Shown here piece after piece: positions 28,047 through 37,229 of a stretch of 64,000 nt of DNA. Source of the DNA: Asticcacaulis taihuensis (GTDB taxonomy: Bacteria > Pseudomonadota > Alphaproteobacteria > Caulobacterales > Caulobacteraceae); NCBI RefSeq assembly GCF_900100255.1, contig NZ_FMTS01000001.1, positions 868,001-932,000 of the forward strand, written 5' to 3'. The position numbers were made by a program, and so were the translations under genes. The notes beneath the pieces were generated by a model, which was not told the origin of the DNA, did no database searches, and saw only the letters and a list, made by a program, of their open reading frames with translations. Each line of letters begins with the position of its first letter. Within the stretch, counting starts at the first letter, position 1.

Positions 28047-28757
28047 TCAGCCCGGCAACGTCCACTTATAGGTGAACTTCCGACGGTCACCGTCACGCAA
28101 CTGACCACCAACCGAAGAGGGGTCAACCTTGGCGTACTTGATGAACGCCTTGACCGTAGCTGCGGCAAACCCATAACCCTTCGGGCTTTCGTTCACCACG
28201 TCGCAGGAGGTCACGCGGCCCGATGCATTGATCGCGCAGTCGATCGTGACCGTACCTTCAACTTCGTCGTTCAGAGCGCGATCCGGATACAGATCGGCCA
28301 GAACGTCACCGCTCGGATAGCTCCACTTACCGGCCACATAGTGAGGCCCTGGCGGGGTCACTGGCGGCGGCGTACCGGTGTTCATCTGCGCCGGCGGCTC
28401 CTTGTATTCCACGCGCTTTTCCTGCGGAACAGGCGGCACGGGGATCGGCGGTGGCGGCGTGATGTTCGGCTGAGGCGGCGCTTCACGCGGCTGAACCACG
28501 GGAGGCGGCGGCGCCTTGGGTGGCGGAGGTGGAGGCGGAGGCGGAGGTGGAGGAGGCGGCGGCGCGACCAGGTCGACGTTCACCTTCTCATCCGTAAACT
28601 TTTCCGCCTTCAGCTCAAATTTCGCCTGGAGGAAGTAGTACGCGACACCTAAGTGCAGCGCGGCGGCGACGCCAAGACCGACCCAGAGAGAGGCCGAAGA
28701 CTTCTTCTCTGGCGGATCAAGAATCGGGTCCCGTTTCCTATGGGGTGTTTCTTCCAT
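28047..28757 (-). CDS. tonB: TonB energy transducer with long poly-proline spacer
   Basis: The protein has an anchor at about residues 24-44 (ASLWVGLGVAAALHLGVAYYFL, with the His needed for ExbB contact), then an uninterrupted run of about 15 prolines, further PPPPI-type repeats, and a C-terminal TonB domain (ADLYPDRALNDEVEGTVTIDC, SPKGYGFAAATV). It sits in an operon with exbD and exbB just upstream and is probably the main housekeeping TonB. The proline run is encoded by an almost pure GGCGGAGGT-type tract on the plus strand. Confidence 0.92.
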   Translation of the reverse strand: MEETPHRKRDPILDPPEKKSSASLWVGLGVAAALHLGVAYYFLQAKFELKAEKFTDEKVNVDLVAPPPPPPPPPPPPPPPKAPPPPVVQPREAPPQPNITPPPPIPVPPVPQEKRVEYKEPPAQMNTGTPPPVTPPGPHYVAGKWSYPSGDVLADLYPDRALNDEVEGTVTIDCAINASGRVTSCDVVNESPKGYGFAAATVKAFIKYAKVDPSSVGGQLRDGDRRKFTYKWTLPG

Positions 28758-28771
28758 AAATTAAGACCCTC

Positions 28772-29206
28772 TTACTTTGCGTCGTCTTCACCCTGAAGGG
28801 CGACGCTGTAGAAACCATTGTCCTGCAGCTTGTTCATCACCTTCATGAACTCAGCGTAGCGGGTGCCTTTGTCACAACGGATGAAAATACGCTCTTCATC
28901 GGGGTTACGTGCACCGATTGCCTTCTTGAGATCATCCCCAAGGGTATCGAGCGACGATAGTTCGTTGCCGACATACACATTGCCGCTTTTTTGCAGCGAG
29001 ATGTAGACCGGCTTCGGCGGGTTGGCGATCGGCTTGGCGATCGCCGGGGGCAGCTTCACTTCTACCGACACAGTGGCGAGCGGTGCCGCCACCATGAAGA
29101 TAATAAGCAGAACCAGCATGACGTCGACGAACGGCGTAACGTTGATTTCGCTGTTGGCTTCGACGTGAAACTTCGAGCCGCCACCACCTGATAGCTTGGC
29201 TCCCAT
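28772..29206 (-). CDS. exbD: Biopolymer transport protein ExbD
   Basis: This 144-residue inner-membrane protein has one N-terminal helix containing the essential aspartate (EINVTPFVDVMLVLLIIFMV) and a periplasmic domain from about residue 50. With ExbB it forms the proton channel that drives TonB. It starts with a Gly-rich cytosolic tail. Gaps of five bases to exbB and 14 bases to tonB indicate one transcript. Confidence 0.93.
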   Translation of the reverse strand: MGAKLSGGGGSKFHVEANSEINVTPFVDVMLVLLIIFMVAAPLATVSVEVKLPPAIAKPIANPPKPVYISLQKSGNVYVGNELSSLDTLGDDLKKAIGARNPDEERIFIRCDKGTRYAEFMKVMNKLQDNGFYSVALQGEDDAK

Positions 29207-29211
29207 ATCAG

Positions 29212-30102
29212 TTACGCCCCTTTGTCGAGTTGACGCGACAGGGAATTGATCAGTTCGGAGACGAATTGTTCCGAACGGATGCCATAGTTGGAGATGGAGG
29301 TGTTGAAGATGTTGTACATGACAACGGCCGGGATAGCGGCGATCAGGCCGAGGCCGGTAGCCATAAGAGCTTCAGCGATACCCGGAGCAACGACGGCCAG
29401 GTTGGTCGTGTGCGACTGGGCGATCGAGATGAAGGAGTTCATGATGCCGTAAACGGTACCGAACAGACCGATGAAGGGCGAGGTCGAACCGACCGAGGCC
29501 AGGAAGGACAGACCGCCCGACAGGCGCTTGGCCAGACCGGCCTGAACAGCAGCAACCGAAGCCTGGGCGCGGTGCAGAACGCTGTCACGATGCTCGCCCG
29601 AGATCGACAGACCGGCTTGCTTCGAGAGCTGGACTTCTTCGGTTGCCACGGCGGCCATGTCGGCCAGCGGGTTACCGGCGAACTCGTCCGAAACCGAGAT
29701 GCGGTTGATGTCGGCGATCGAACGGGCGCCACGATAGGCTTCGAGATAGTTCGTGGTGACGCGGTTCAGCGACGAGAAGTCCATCAGCTTCATGATCAGC
29801 AGAACCCAGGAAATGACCGAGCAGATGGCCAGCAGGGTCATGACGAGCTTAACGACAACCGTCGCGCCCATGAACATGGAGACGAAATCGACATTGGCGG
29901 CGTGCGGCGCGGCGGCGGTCGACGAGCTGTCTTCCGTCGTGGCTTCGTCGGCGGCCGGAGCGGCCGTGTCCGTCGGGGCGGCGACCGAAGCGGCGGCCGA
30001 GGTGGGGGCCGCGGCCGTGGCGGCCATGGCGGGAGCGCTCATCAGCAGGGCGGCAGCGCCAAGCAGAGCAATGAGCGGATTAGATTTCTTGTGTTCGAGC
30101 AT
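29212..30102 (-). CDS. exbB: ExbB/TolQ/MotA-family proton channel protein
   Basis: The 296-residue protein begins with a signal peptide ending near PAMAAT and an Ala/Thr-rich stretch (residues 30-65). The channel domain has three helices, with the family block FLASVGSTSPFIGLFGTVYGIMNSFISIA and EALMATGLGLIAAIPAVVMYN. The N-terminal extension is the long ExbB form seen in many Alphaproteobacteria. The ATG at 30102 is chosen because the signal begins there. It leads the operon. Confidence 0.92.
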   Translation of the reverse strand: MLEHKKSNPLIALLGAAALLMSAPAMAATAAAPTSAAASVAAPTDTAAPAADEATTEDSSSTAAAPHAANVDFVSMFMGATVVVKLVMTLLAICSVISWVLLIMKLMDFSSLNRVTTNYLEAYRGARSIADINRISVSDEFAGNPLADMAAVATEEVQLSKQAGLSISGEHRDSVLHRAQASVAAVQAGLAKRLSGGLSFLASVGSTSPFIGLFGTVYGIMNSFISIAQSHTTNLAVVAPGIAEALMATGLGLIAAIPAVVMYNIFNTSISNYGIRSEQFVSELINSLSRQLDKGA

Positions 30103-30958
30103 TTTTCGCCAATTCCTGAATATGGACTTCACCCACCGAAGGGTTGACCAAGGACTAAAGGGGAAGCGTTTACCCCATGTTAAAAACAACAGACGCGCAA
30201 AAGACCTCAGGCGCAAGCCCCAGGCCCCAACGAGTCCCCGTGTCCCGACATAGCCCGTACGAAATCTGACGTCCGTATCACGCTGTGCCAGGGCACAAAC
30301 TCTGCCAGTATGAACCAAAGCGGCTCAAAAGGCGACCTCTTTGTTACAGGCTGTTACACCCGTGACCCAAGCGGTTTGGGCCTAAATGATCCGGCTACGC
30401 CTTAAACGTCAAGGTGTCAGTTACAGACTTTTCACGCCACCGTGACCTCTAAAACCCAGCCCTTACCAAACTGTGAAGCAAAAGTTCAAACATGTCCGAT
30501 AGTTAATGTTGCAAAGGGGGCGCAAAAAAAATTTGCCGCATGGTCAAAAAAAATTCGTTGCCGCGGCTGTCCGTTCGCAAAAAACGCCTTTAAGGCGAAA
30601 TTTGTACCGTAACTGCAACCCCCGGACACGTACCCGATATGTTAGCGCTCCCAAAAACGGCGTTATAAGGGATTTTCGACTCGTCATTTTCCCCCTTGCC
30701 CCTCCCACATAACGGTCGGCGCTGAGAAAAGACGCGCGTTCGCGGCATTGTCGGCGCGTTAAAGTGGTATTCAGCATCAGCCGACACACGGCGGCAGCCG
30801 GTTGCATTGTACCGTCCTAGCGAATGTGCAAGATTTTTGCGCCTGTTCGACAAATCTTCGAGAATGCCGCATCGTTTTCGGAGTTTCCCCGATAGTCTGG
30901 CAGCCTATCCCCCACCCTATGGCCTAAGCTGTCACTTACCGCTCCCCGGACCGATCAA
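30103..30958. other. Long intergenic region between exbB and alr
   Basis: No gene is convincing in these 856 bases. The right half is richer in A/T with runs of A around 30521-30552 and 30579-30584. GTTACA occurs three times (30343-30425) in front of exbB and may belong to its control region. A small hairpin CGCCT-TTA-AGGCG lies at 30585-30597. An unannotated small RNA cannot be excluded. Confidence 0.4.
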
Positions 30959-32086
30959 ATGCAGACCTCACCTGAAACACGCGCCCGCGCCGCAGGGACT
31001 GGCGGCTACCTCGTCATCGACCTGGCCGCCCTCGTCGCCAATTACACACAATTGTCAGCGCGTAGCGGGCAGGCCCTTACGGGCGCCGTGGTCAAGGCCG
31101 ATGCCTACGGACTGGGCGCCTTTCAGGTAGCCACCGCCCTTTATGACGCGGGCTGCCTTCATTTTTTCGTTGCCCAGGCGTGCGAAGCCTTTACCCTGCG
31201 ACCAAGCCTCCCCGCCGATGCCGCACTTTATGTGCTCAATGGCCTGCCCGAAGACTGCGAGGCGAGCTGCGCCGACCAGAACATCATTCCGGTGCTTAAT
31301 TCACTGCGTCAGATCGCACGCTGGGCTGATTTGGCGAAGACTCGCGGGCAGCGCCTGCCCGCAGTGGTGCAATTCGATACCGGCATGGCGCGGCTTGGCC
31401 TTTCATCGGAAGAGGCCCGCGCCCTAGCTGCAGCGCCGGATACCCTGAAAGCGCTAGATATACGCTTTATAATGAGCCATCTCGCCTGCGCCGACACGCC
31501 GGAAAATATTGCCAATGCCGACCATCTGGCCCATATGCGTAACATCAGCGCGCTTTTCCCCGGCCTGCCGGTCAGCCTCGCCAATTCCGGCGGCCTGTTT
31601 CTCGGTGACGGATTTCTGCAACATCTGACACGCCCAGGCATTGCGCTATACGGCGGCGCGCCCAATGACGCCGGCCCAAACCCGATGCAGGCCGTCGTCA
31701 GCCTGCATGCGGCCGTCATTCAAACCCGTACCGTACCCACCGGCACACGGATCGGTTATGGCGGCGCCCATACCGCCACGCACGACATGCGGCTGGCGAC
31801 CCTCGGCGCCGGTTATGCCGATGGCCTGCCGCGGTCCTTAAGCCCGCGTGGCGCGGCCTGGCATGGTGACATCCGCCTGCCGATCGTCGGGCGGATATCT
31901 ATGGACAGTTTGATGGTCGATATCACCGATCTGCCGGAAGGTACGCTGGCCGAGGGCGATTTCGTCGAGCTGATCGGCCCGCATCAGTCGATCGATACCA
32001 TTGCCGCCGATGCCGGCACCATTTCCTACGAAATCCTGACGGCGCTGGGCCGTCGCTTCTACCGCGAATATCGGGGCCACACATGA
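30959..32086 (+). CDS. alr: Alanine racemase
   Basis: This PLP enzyme interconverts L- and D-alanine. The cofactor lysine is K46 in [13 protein letters not shown]. The second-site tyrosine region reads RIGYGGAH, and [15 protein letters not shown] and [16 protein letters not shown] complete the pattern. Because its stop overlaps the dadA start (ATGA), its main role is likely catabolic (DadX type), racemising L-alanine for oxidation. The window shows no second racemase, so a role in wall synthesis is also possible. Confidence 0.93.
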   Translation: MQTSPETRARAAGTGGYLVIDLAALVANYTQLSARSGQALTGAVVKADAYGLGAFQVATALYDAGCLHFFVAQACEAFTLRPSLPADAALYVLNGLPEDCEASCADQNIIPVLNSLRQIARWADLAKTRGQRLPAVVQFDTGMARLGLSSEEARALAAAPDTLKALDIRFIMSHLACADTPENIANADHLAHMRNISALFPGLPVSLANSGGLFLGDGFLQHLTRPGIALYGGAPNDAGPNPMQAVVSLHAAVIQTRTVPTGTRIGYGGAHTATHDMRLATLGAGYADGLPRSLSPRGAAWHGDIRLPIVGRISMDSLMVDITDLPEGTLAEGDFVELIGPHQSIDTIAADAGTISYEILTALGRRFYREYRGHT

Positions 32087-33330
32087 AAATCCTCATCCTC
32101 GGGGCCGGCGTGATCGGCGTCACCACCGCCTGGTATCTGGCCAAGGCGGGCCATGAAGTCACGGTGCTCGACCGCCAGTCCGGCGCCGGGCTCGAAACCA
32201 GCTTTGCCAATGCCGGCGAGGTCTCGCCCGGCTATTCTTCGCCCTGGGCGGCCCCCGGCATCCCGCAAAAGGCGCTGAAGTGGCTCTTCATGGAACACGC
32301 CCCACTGATCGTGCGCCCGACCATAGACCCGGCCACGGTGCGCTGGATGCTCTCCATGCTGCGCAACTGCACGAAGGCCCGCTATACGCGCAACAAGGGC
32401 CGCATGGTGCGGGTCGCCGAATATTCGCGCGACTGCCTGATCGCCTTGCGGGCCGAAACCGGCATCCAGTACGACCAGCGCACACAAGGCACACTGGAGG
32501 TCTTTCGCAGTCAGAAGCAGCTCGACAATATTGGCAAGGATGTCGAGGTGCTGAAGGCCGGCGGCGTACCGTTCGAGATACTGGACGCGGCCGGCTGCGC
32601 CCGCACCGAACCCGGTATCGACGCCAGCCGGATTGTCGGTGGTTTGCGCCTGCCCAATGACGAAACGGGCGACTGCCACAAGTTCACCACCGCCCTGGCC
32701 GCCCTCGCTGAGACCGCCGGCGTGCGCTTCATATATAATGTCGATATTCGCGGCCTGAGGCATGACGGGCGTCAGATCACCGCCGTTGAAACCGACCAGG
32801 GCACCTATACGGCCGACGTCTTTATCGGGGCGCTGGGCAGCTATACGCCGAAACTGGTGAAGCCGCTGGGCCTCGACCTGCCGGTCTATCCGGTCAAGGG
32901 CTATTCGATCACCGTACCGATCATCAATGAGGCCCGCGCCCCCGTTTCGACCGTCATGGACGAAACCTACAAGGTGGCCATCACCCGTCTGGGCGACCGT
33001 ATCCGCATCGGCGGCATGGCCGAGATCGCTCGTTTCAATATGGATCTGCCCCCGGCCCGCCAGGCTACCCTCACCCACTCGGTCGAGGATCTCTTCGCCG
33101 GCGCGGGCGACCAGTCACAGGCGAAATTCTGGTGCGGCCTGCGCCCGATGACGCCCGACGGCACACCGGTGATCGGCCGGACGGGCTATGACAATTTCTG
33201 GCTCAATACCGGCCATGGCACGCTCGGCTGGACCATGTCCTGCGGCTCGGCACGAGTACTGGCCGATATGATTAGCGGTGTAAAACCGGAAATTGACACG
33301 ACGGACCTGTCGATAGCGCGCTATAGTTAG
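32083..33330 (+). CDS. dadA: D-amino acid dehydrogenase, small subunit type
   Basis: This FAD enzyme oxidises D-alanine to pyruvate and ammonia and feeds electrons to the respiratory chain from the inner face of the membrane. The N-terminal motif is [16 protein letters not shown], followed by [37 protein letters not shown] and [16 protein letters not shown]. These are all DadA marks. The 415 residues fit. It is coupled to alr by a four-base overlap. Confidence 0.95.
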   Translation: MKILILGAGVIGVTTAWYLAKAGHEVTVLDRQSGAGLETSFANAGEVSPGYSSPWAAPGIPQKALKWLFMEHAPLIVRPTIDPATVRWMLSMLRNCTKARYTRNKGRMVRVAEYSRDCLIALRAETGIQYDQRTQGTLEVFRSQKQLDNIGKDVEVLKAGGVPFEILDAAGCARTEPGIDASRIVGGLRLPNDETGDCHKFTTALAALAETAGVRFIYNVDIRGLRHDGRQITAVETDQGTYTADVFIGALGSYTPKLVKPLGLDLPVYPVKGYSITVPIINEARAPVSTVMDETYKVAITRLGDRIRIGGMAEIARFNMDLPPARQATLTHSVEDLFAGAGDQSQAKFWCGLRPMTPDGTPVIGRTGYDNFWLNTGHGTLGWTMSCGSARVLADMISGVKPEIDTTDLSIARYS

Positions 33331-33377
33331 GGTGAAATCACTTTAGCCGCTACGCGCGGCTCAAGATCTTAAAGGAT

Positions 33378-33548
33378 AAGGGAATCCACAGATTACACAG
33401 ATTGTGCCGCGCATGACCTGTAACTTTTCAGCAAGAGCCTTGTCGTGACAGACTGGCACTTCGCGCCGAATTCAGGCTCTATTACGCGAGATCGCTGCGA
33501 AAGCACTGAAAAAATCTGTGCCAATCTGTGCAATCTGTGGATTCCCTT
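33378..33548. repeat. 26-base inverted repeat pair flanking 119 bases
   Basis: The left arm at 33378-33403 and the right arm at 33523-33548 are reverse complements with a single mismatch in 26 bases. Each arm carries CACAGATT-type words twice (AATCTGTG and AATCTGTGG). The enclosed 119 bases hold no gene. It may be a miniature mobile element or a dispersed repeat. Its position between the convergent dadA and regulator genes would also suit a bidirectional terminator. Confidence 0.7.
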
Positions 33549-33578
33549 AAAAATCGAGTCACACCGCGGACTATCGAC

Positions 33579-34160
33579 CTAATCGGGATGAGCAACCACC
33601 AGCAGCATGGTCGCCACCGACTTGCCGGGATTTGAAATGGCATGGGGCACATCCACGGCATAGCGCGCCGTCTCCCCCTGCCGCAGCTTCGTCTCTTCGG
33701 CACCGGCCCGCACAACAGCAGAACCGGACAGGACGGACAGATGCTCGCGCGCGCCTGGCTCATGCGCTTCAGAAGTCAAAGACCCACCCGGCTGGATGAT
33801 CAGTTCATACCATTCAAACTTTCCGGCCAGTTCGATCGGCCCCAGGATTCGCAACTCGCTCTGACCATCCGGATTGATCAGAGACGGCGTGGCATGAACC
33901 GCCACCACCGAAATCAGCGGCGCAGCCCGTTCCGGCCGGCCGCTGGCCAGAAAGTCGGTGATCGAGACCCCCAGCGCATTGGACAATCGCCACAGCACGG
34001 CGACGGTCGGATTGGTAGTATTGCGCTCGATCTGGGACAGCATCGACTTGGAAACCCCTGCTCGCTTCGACAGTTCATCGAGCGACAGTTTCTGCCCCTG
34101 GCGCAGGGCCTGCAATGTGGCGCCTATGGCGGGCGGGCCTTCAATGGCGGGGTTGGACAT
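33579..34160 (-). CDS. XRE-cupin transcriptional regulator
   Basis: The N-terminal helix-turn-helix (residues 14-70, LSLDELSKRAGVSKSMLSQIERN) is followed by a cupin domain at about 115-185 (ELIIQPGGSLTSEAHEPGAREHLSVLSG, then RQGETARYAVDVPHAISNPG). Such proteins sense small molecules. It is divergent from kbl-tdh, so control of threonine or glycine catabolism is likely. The inverted repeat at 34183 is a candidate operator. Confidence 0.88.
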   Translation of the reverse strand: MSNPAIEGPPAIGATLQALRQGQKLSLDELSKRAGVSKSMLSQIERNTTNPTVAVLWRLSNALGVSITDFLASGRPERAAPLISVVAVHATPSLINPDGQSELRILGPIELAGKFEWYELIIQPGGSLTSEAHEPGAREHLSVLSGSAVVRAGAEETKLRQGETARYAVDVPHAISNPGKSVATMLLVVAHPD

Positions 34161-34182
34161 TCGTATTGTTCTTTTTCAAATT

Positions 34183-34198
34183 ATCCGTTATAGCGGAT
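34183..34198. promoter_or_regulatory. Candidate operator between cupin regulator and kbl
   Basis: ATCCG-TTATAG-CGGAT is a perfect five-base inverted repeat with a six-base centre. It lies 22 bases from the regulator start and 62 from kbl in an A/T-rich divergent promoter region. Binding by the XRE-cupin protein is inferred. Confidence 0.4.
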
Positions 34199-34259
34199 TC
34201 AAGATCGATATATTGCACAATGTTCGATTTAACGGTTACCCTAGCCCAAAGAGGTTTTC

Positions 34260-35477
34260 ATGTCGAGCCAGTCCCCGAATCGCACGGATGCCTTTTATGA
34301 AGACGTAAAAGCCGCGCTCGCCACCACACGGCAGGAAGGGCTGTTCAAGTCCGAGCGGGTGATCGCCACCCCGCAGGGCGCACTGGTGCGCCTGGCCGAT
34401 GGTCAACAGTTGATCAATATGTGCGCCAACAACTATCTCGGCCTGTCCTCGCACCCGGCGGTTATCGCAGCGGCCCACAAGGCACTGGACGAACGCGGTT
34501 TTGGCCTGAGTTCCGTGCGCTTCATCTGCGGCACCCAGGACCGGCACAAGGAACTGGAGCAGCGGCTGGCGCGCTTCCTGGGGACCGAAGACGTCATTCT
34601 TTACGGTTCGGCATTTGACGCCAATGGCGGCCTGTTCGAGACCTTGCTGACCGATGCGGATGCCGTTATCAGCGATGAACTTAACCACGCATCAATCATT
34701 GACGGCATTCGTCTGTCGAAAGCCCGGCGCTACCGTTACAAGAATAATGACATGGCCGATCTGGAGCGCTGCCTCCAGGAAGCGGACGCCGCCGGCGCGC
34801 GTCATAAGCTGGTCTTTACCGATGGCGTCTTTTCCATGGACGGCATCATTGCCCGACTGGATGAGATTCGCGCCCTATGCGACCGTTACGGCGTTCTGCT
34901 CGGCGTCGATGACAGTCATGCGTCCGGTTTTATCGGCGCCCGCGGGCGCGGCACTCATGAGTTGCGCGGCATCTTCGGCAAGGTTGACATCATCACTGGC
35001 ACGCTCGGCAAGGCGCTCGGCGGCGCGTCAGGTGGCTTTACCGCCGCGCGCCGTGAGGTGGTCGAGTTGCTGCGCCAGCGCTCGCGCCCGTACCTCTTCT
35101 CCAATACGGTCGCGCCCATGATCGTCGGCGCCACCCTGGCCGTGCTCGACCTGCTGGAACGCGACACCACCCTGCGTGACCGCCTGGAACAGAATGCGGC
35201 CCGTTTCCGCAAGGGCATGACCGAGCTGGGTTTTGAACTCAAGCCCGGTGAGCACCCGATCATTCCGGTCATGACTCACGAAGCTGAAACGGCTCAGAAA
35301 CTTTCCGCCCGCCTGCTCGAACTGGGCGTCTATGCGGTCGGCTTCTTTTATCCCGTCGTGCCGAAGGAAAAGGCGCGCATCCGCGTCCAGATCAGCGCTG
35401 CCCATACGGATGAGGAACTGGACCAGGCGCTGGCTGCCTTCGCCACCGCCGGCCGCGAACTGGGGCTGATCCGATGA
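34260..35477 (+). CDS. kbl: Glycine C-acetyltransferase (2-amino-3-ketobutyrate CoA ligase)
   Basis: This PLP enzyme splits 2-amino-3-oxobutyrate with CoA into glycine and acetyl-CoA. It has the alpha-oxoamine synthase marks [28 protein letters not shown] and [10 protein letters not shown], and the cofactor lysine in [15 protein letters not shown]. The start has GAGG five bases upstream. The stop overlaps the tdh start by four bases (ATGA), so the two work as a pair on threonine. Confidence 0.95.
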   Translation: MSSQSPNRTDAFYEDVKAALATTRQEGLFKSERVIATPQGALVRLADGQQLINMCANNYLGLSSHPAVIAAAHKALDERGFGLSSVRFICGTQDRHKELEQRLARFLGTEDVILYGSAFDANGGLFETLLTDADAVISDELNHASIIDGIRLSKARRYRYKNNDMADLERCLQEADAAGARHKLVFTDGVFSMDGIIARLDEIRALCDRYGVLLGVDDSHASGFIGARGRGTHELRGIFGKVDIITGTLGKALGGASGGFTAARREVVELLRQRSRPYLFSNTVAPMIVGATLAVLDLLERDTTLRDRLEQNAARFRKGMTELGFELKPGEHPIIPVMTHEAETAQKLSARLLELGVYAVGFFYPVVPKEKARIRVQISAAHTDEELDQALAAFATAGRELGLIR

Positions 35478-36439
35478 GCAAAATCCTGATTATCGGCGCA
35501 AATGGCCAGCTCGGCAGCGAACTGGCCATGGCGCTTGCGGAAAAGTATGGCGCGGCCCAGATCGTCACCAGTGATATCGTGCCGGCGAAATCGGGGCCTC
35601 TCAAGCACGAAATCCTCGACGCCACCGATGCAGACGCCCTGCGCCGCGTCGTGACCGAACACGATATCACCCAGGTCTATCATCTCGCCGCCGCGCTTTC
35701 CGCCACGGGGGAAAAGAAACCCCTGTGGGCCTGGAACCTGAATATGAGCAGTCTGCTCAATGTGCTTGAACTGGCGAAGGAATTTAACTTGCGCCTCTTC
35801 TGGCCCAGTTCCATTGCCGTATTCGGTTCGACCACGCCGGCCGATCTTACGCCGCAGAAGACCATTATCGAACCGGAAACCGTCTACGGCATCTCCAAGC
35901 AGGCCGGCGAAGGCTGGTGTCGCTGGTATCATGAAACCCACGGCGTTGATGTGCGCAGCCTGCGCTATCCCGGCCTGATTTCTTACAAGACCCCGCCAGG
36001 CGGCGGCACCACCGATTACGCCATCGATATCTTCCGCGCGGCGGTAGCGGGCGAGCCTTACACCTGTTTCCTTGATGCGAATGAAACCCTGCCAATGATG
36101 TACATGGATGATGCCGTGCGCGCCACGATCGAGCTGATGGAAGCGCCGCCCGAAGCCATCGCAGAGCGCGGCAGTTACAACATTGCCGGGGTCAGCTTCT
36201 CGCCGGCCGAGATCGCCGCCGAAATTGGCCGCCAGTCACCGGGCTTCCGCATCGACTACGCGCCCGATTATCGTCAGGCCATAGCCGCCGCCTGGCCGAA
36301 CTCGCTCGATGACAGCCAGGCCCGGCAGGACTGGGGCTGGCGCGCCGCATACGGCCTGTCTCAGCTTGTCAGCGAAATGCTGGCCGGCATGAAACAGCAA
36401 ATGCCTGTCAGCCCTCCCGCGCGCGCCGCACACGGATAG
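35474..36439 (+). CDS. tdh: L-threonine 3-dehydrogenase, short-chain (SDR) type
   Basis: The enzyme oxidises L-threonine to 2-amino-3-oxobutyrate with NAD. It is the extended-SDR form, not the zinc alcohol dehydrogenase type of E. coli. The NAD motif is [11 protein letters not shown], the active-site pair is in YGISK (residues about 137-141), and [19 protein letters not shown] and [12 protein letters not shown] are typical of this subfamily. It supplies the unstable substrate used by Kbl. Confidence 0.92.
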   Translation: MSKILIIGANGQLGSELAMALAEKYGAAQIVTSDIVPAKSGPLKHEILDATDADALRRVVTEHDITQVYHLAAALSATGEKKPLWAWNLNMSSLLNVLELAKEFNLRLFWPSSIAVFGSTTPADLTPQKTIIEPETVYGISKQAGEGWCRWYHETHGVDVRSLRYPGLISYKTPPGGGTTDYAIDIFRAAVAGEPYTCFLDANETLPMMYMDDAVRATIELMEAPPEAIAERGSYNIAGVSFSPAEIAAEIGRQSPGFRIDYAPDYRQAIAAAWPNSLDDSQARQDWGWRAAYGLSQLVSEMLAGMKQQMPVSPPARAAHG

Positions 36440-36481
36440 ATCACTTTATCAGCGGGTAAATAGATTTAAATTTTCAGATCT

Positions 36482-36760
36482 TTACGACATTAATCGTACG
36501 TCGTACTTGAACTCGAAACCGCGTATGCCGGCTACCGTCTCGGCCACCGCCATCAGCAAGTCGTTATAGGCCCGCGAGTCGAATGACTTGTCGGGACAGG
36601 CTTCCTTCTGGACCTCCAGCGCCGCCTTCTTCTCGAATAAAAGGTCGGCCAGGGCGGCATCCATGGCCAGTTCATCCTGTGTCACGCCACCAGATACCGC
36701 CAGCCGCGAAGCCGCCAGGACTTCCGTGATGTTTTCAAGTCGTGTCAGGCGGTCATGCAT
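36482..36760 (-). CDS. Small hypothetical protein
   Basis: This 92-residue acidic helical protein starts at the ATG at 36760, preceded by AGGGAG about ten bases upstream. Visible parts are a short coiled-coil-like N-terminus (DRLTRLENITEVLAASR) and LFEKKAALEVQKEA. There is one cysteine, no signal peptide and no membrane helix. I do not recognise a family. It stands alone, convergent with tdh. Confidence 0.55.
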   Translation of the reverse strand: MHDRLTRLENITEVLAASRLAVSGGVTQDELAMDAALADLLFEKKAALEVQKEACPDKSFDSRAYNDLLMAVAETVAGIRGFEFKYDVRLMS

Positions 36761-36911
36761 CGGGTCATCTCCCTGAAGCACGATGTGCAGATAAGATTAA
36801 AGGCCAGGTTAAAAATACCGCGCCGGATCATACGACGCTCACAATCTGCACCGGAAAAACATATGGCTCTCTGATGCGCAGTTTGCGACGCTTCCGGCAA
36901 GGAGCCAGCGC

Positions 36912-37229
36912 ATGATTACCGCAGATGAAACCCAGATCACCAGGGCCCAGATGGCCGCTCTTCTTGTGGCCTTCCGGCTGGAGGATCATCCTGACGATAT
37001 CCCGCTCGATATCATCGAGCTGATCGCCCTGCGTATGCGGCGCCGTGAGGATATCGACGTATTCGAACTGGGGATTTTCGTCCGCGCCAACCTGATCAGC
37101 TTCGAGCAGGGCGTCATGTCCTTTCCCGATATCCACACCCGCTTCATGGCTGCCGCCCTCGCCGCCCCTCTGGGGCCCGCCGAATTCGCGGAAACCCTGC
37201 ATATCGGCACGCGCGGCTGCCGGCTCTAA
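36912..37229 (+). CDS. Small hypothetical protein
   Basis: The 105-residue protein is acidic and helical (RAQMAALLVAFRLEDHPDDIPLDIIELIALRMRRREDI) with no export signal. AAGGAG lies 10-15 bases before the ATG. No family is recognised. It overlaps the end of the convergent GH27 gene by four bases. Confidence 0.55.
   Translation: MITADETQITRAQMAALLVAFRLEDHPDDIPLDIIELIALRMRRREDIDVFELGIFVRANLISFEQGVMSFPDIHTRFMAAALAAPLGPAEFAETLHIGTRGCRL

Noticed and set aside
29230-30147. 305-residue open frame antisense to exbB
   Set aside because: The composition is Arg/Gly/Asp-rich without any domain. exbB is unmistakable on the minus strand.
30585-30597. Small hairpin CGCCT-TTA-AGGCG as a terminator
   Set aside because: The stem has only five pairs with no clear T run and no gene ends nearby.
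30641-30650. GTTAGCGCTC as a LacI-type operator
   Set aside because: Only one half matches such palindromes and there is no related regulator or sugar gene next to it.
36797-36812. TTAA-N8-TTAA
   Set aside because: The spacer is eight bases, not the seven of the CtrA consensus. The similar TTAA pair at 11180 has six.
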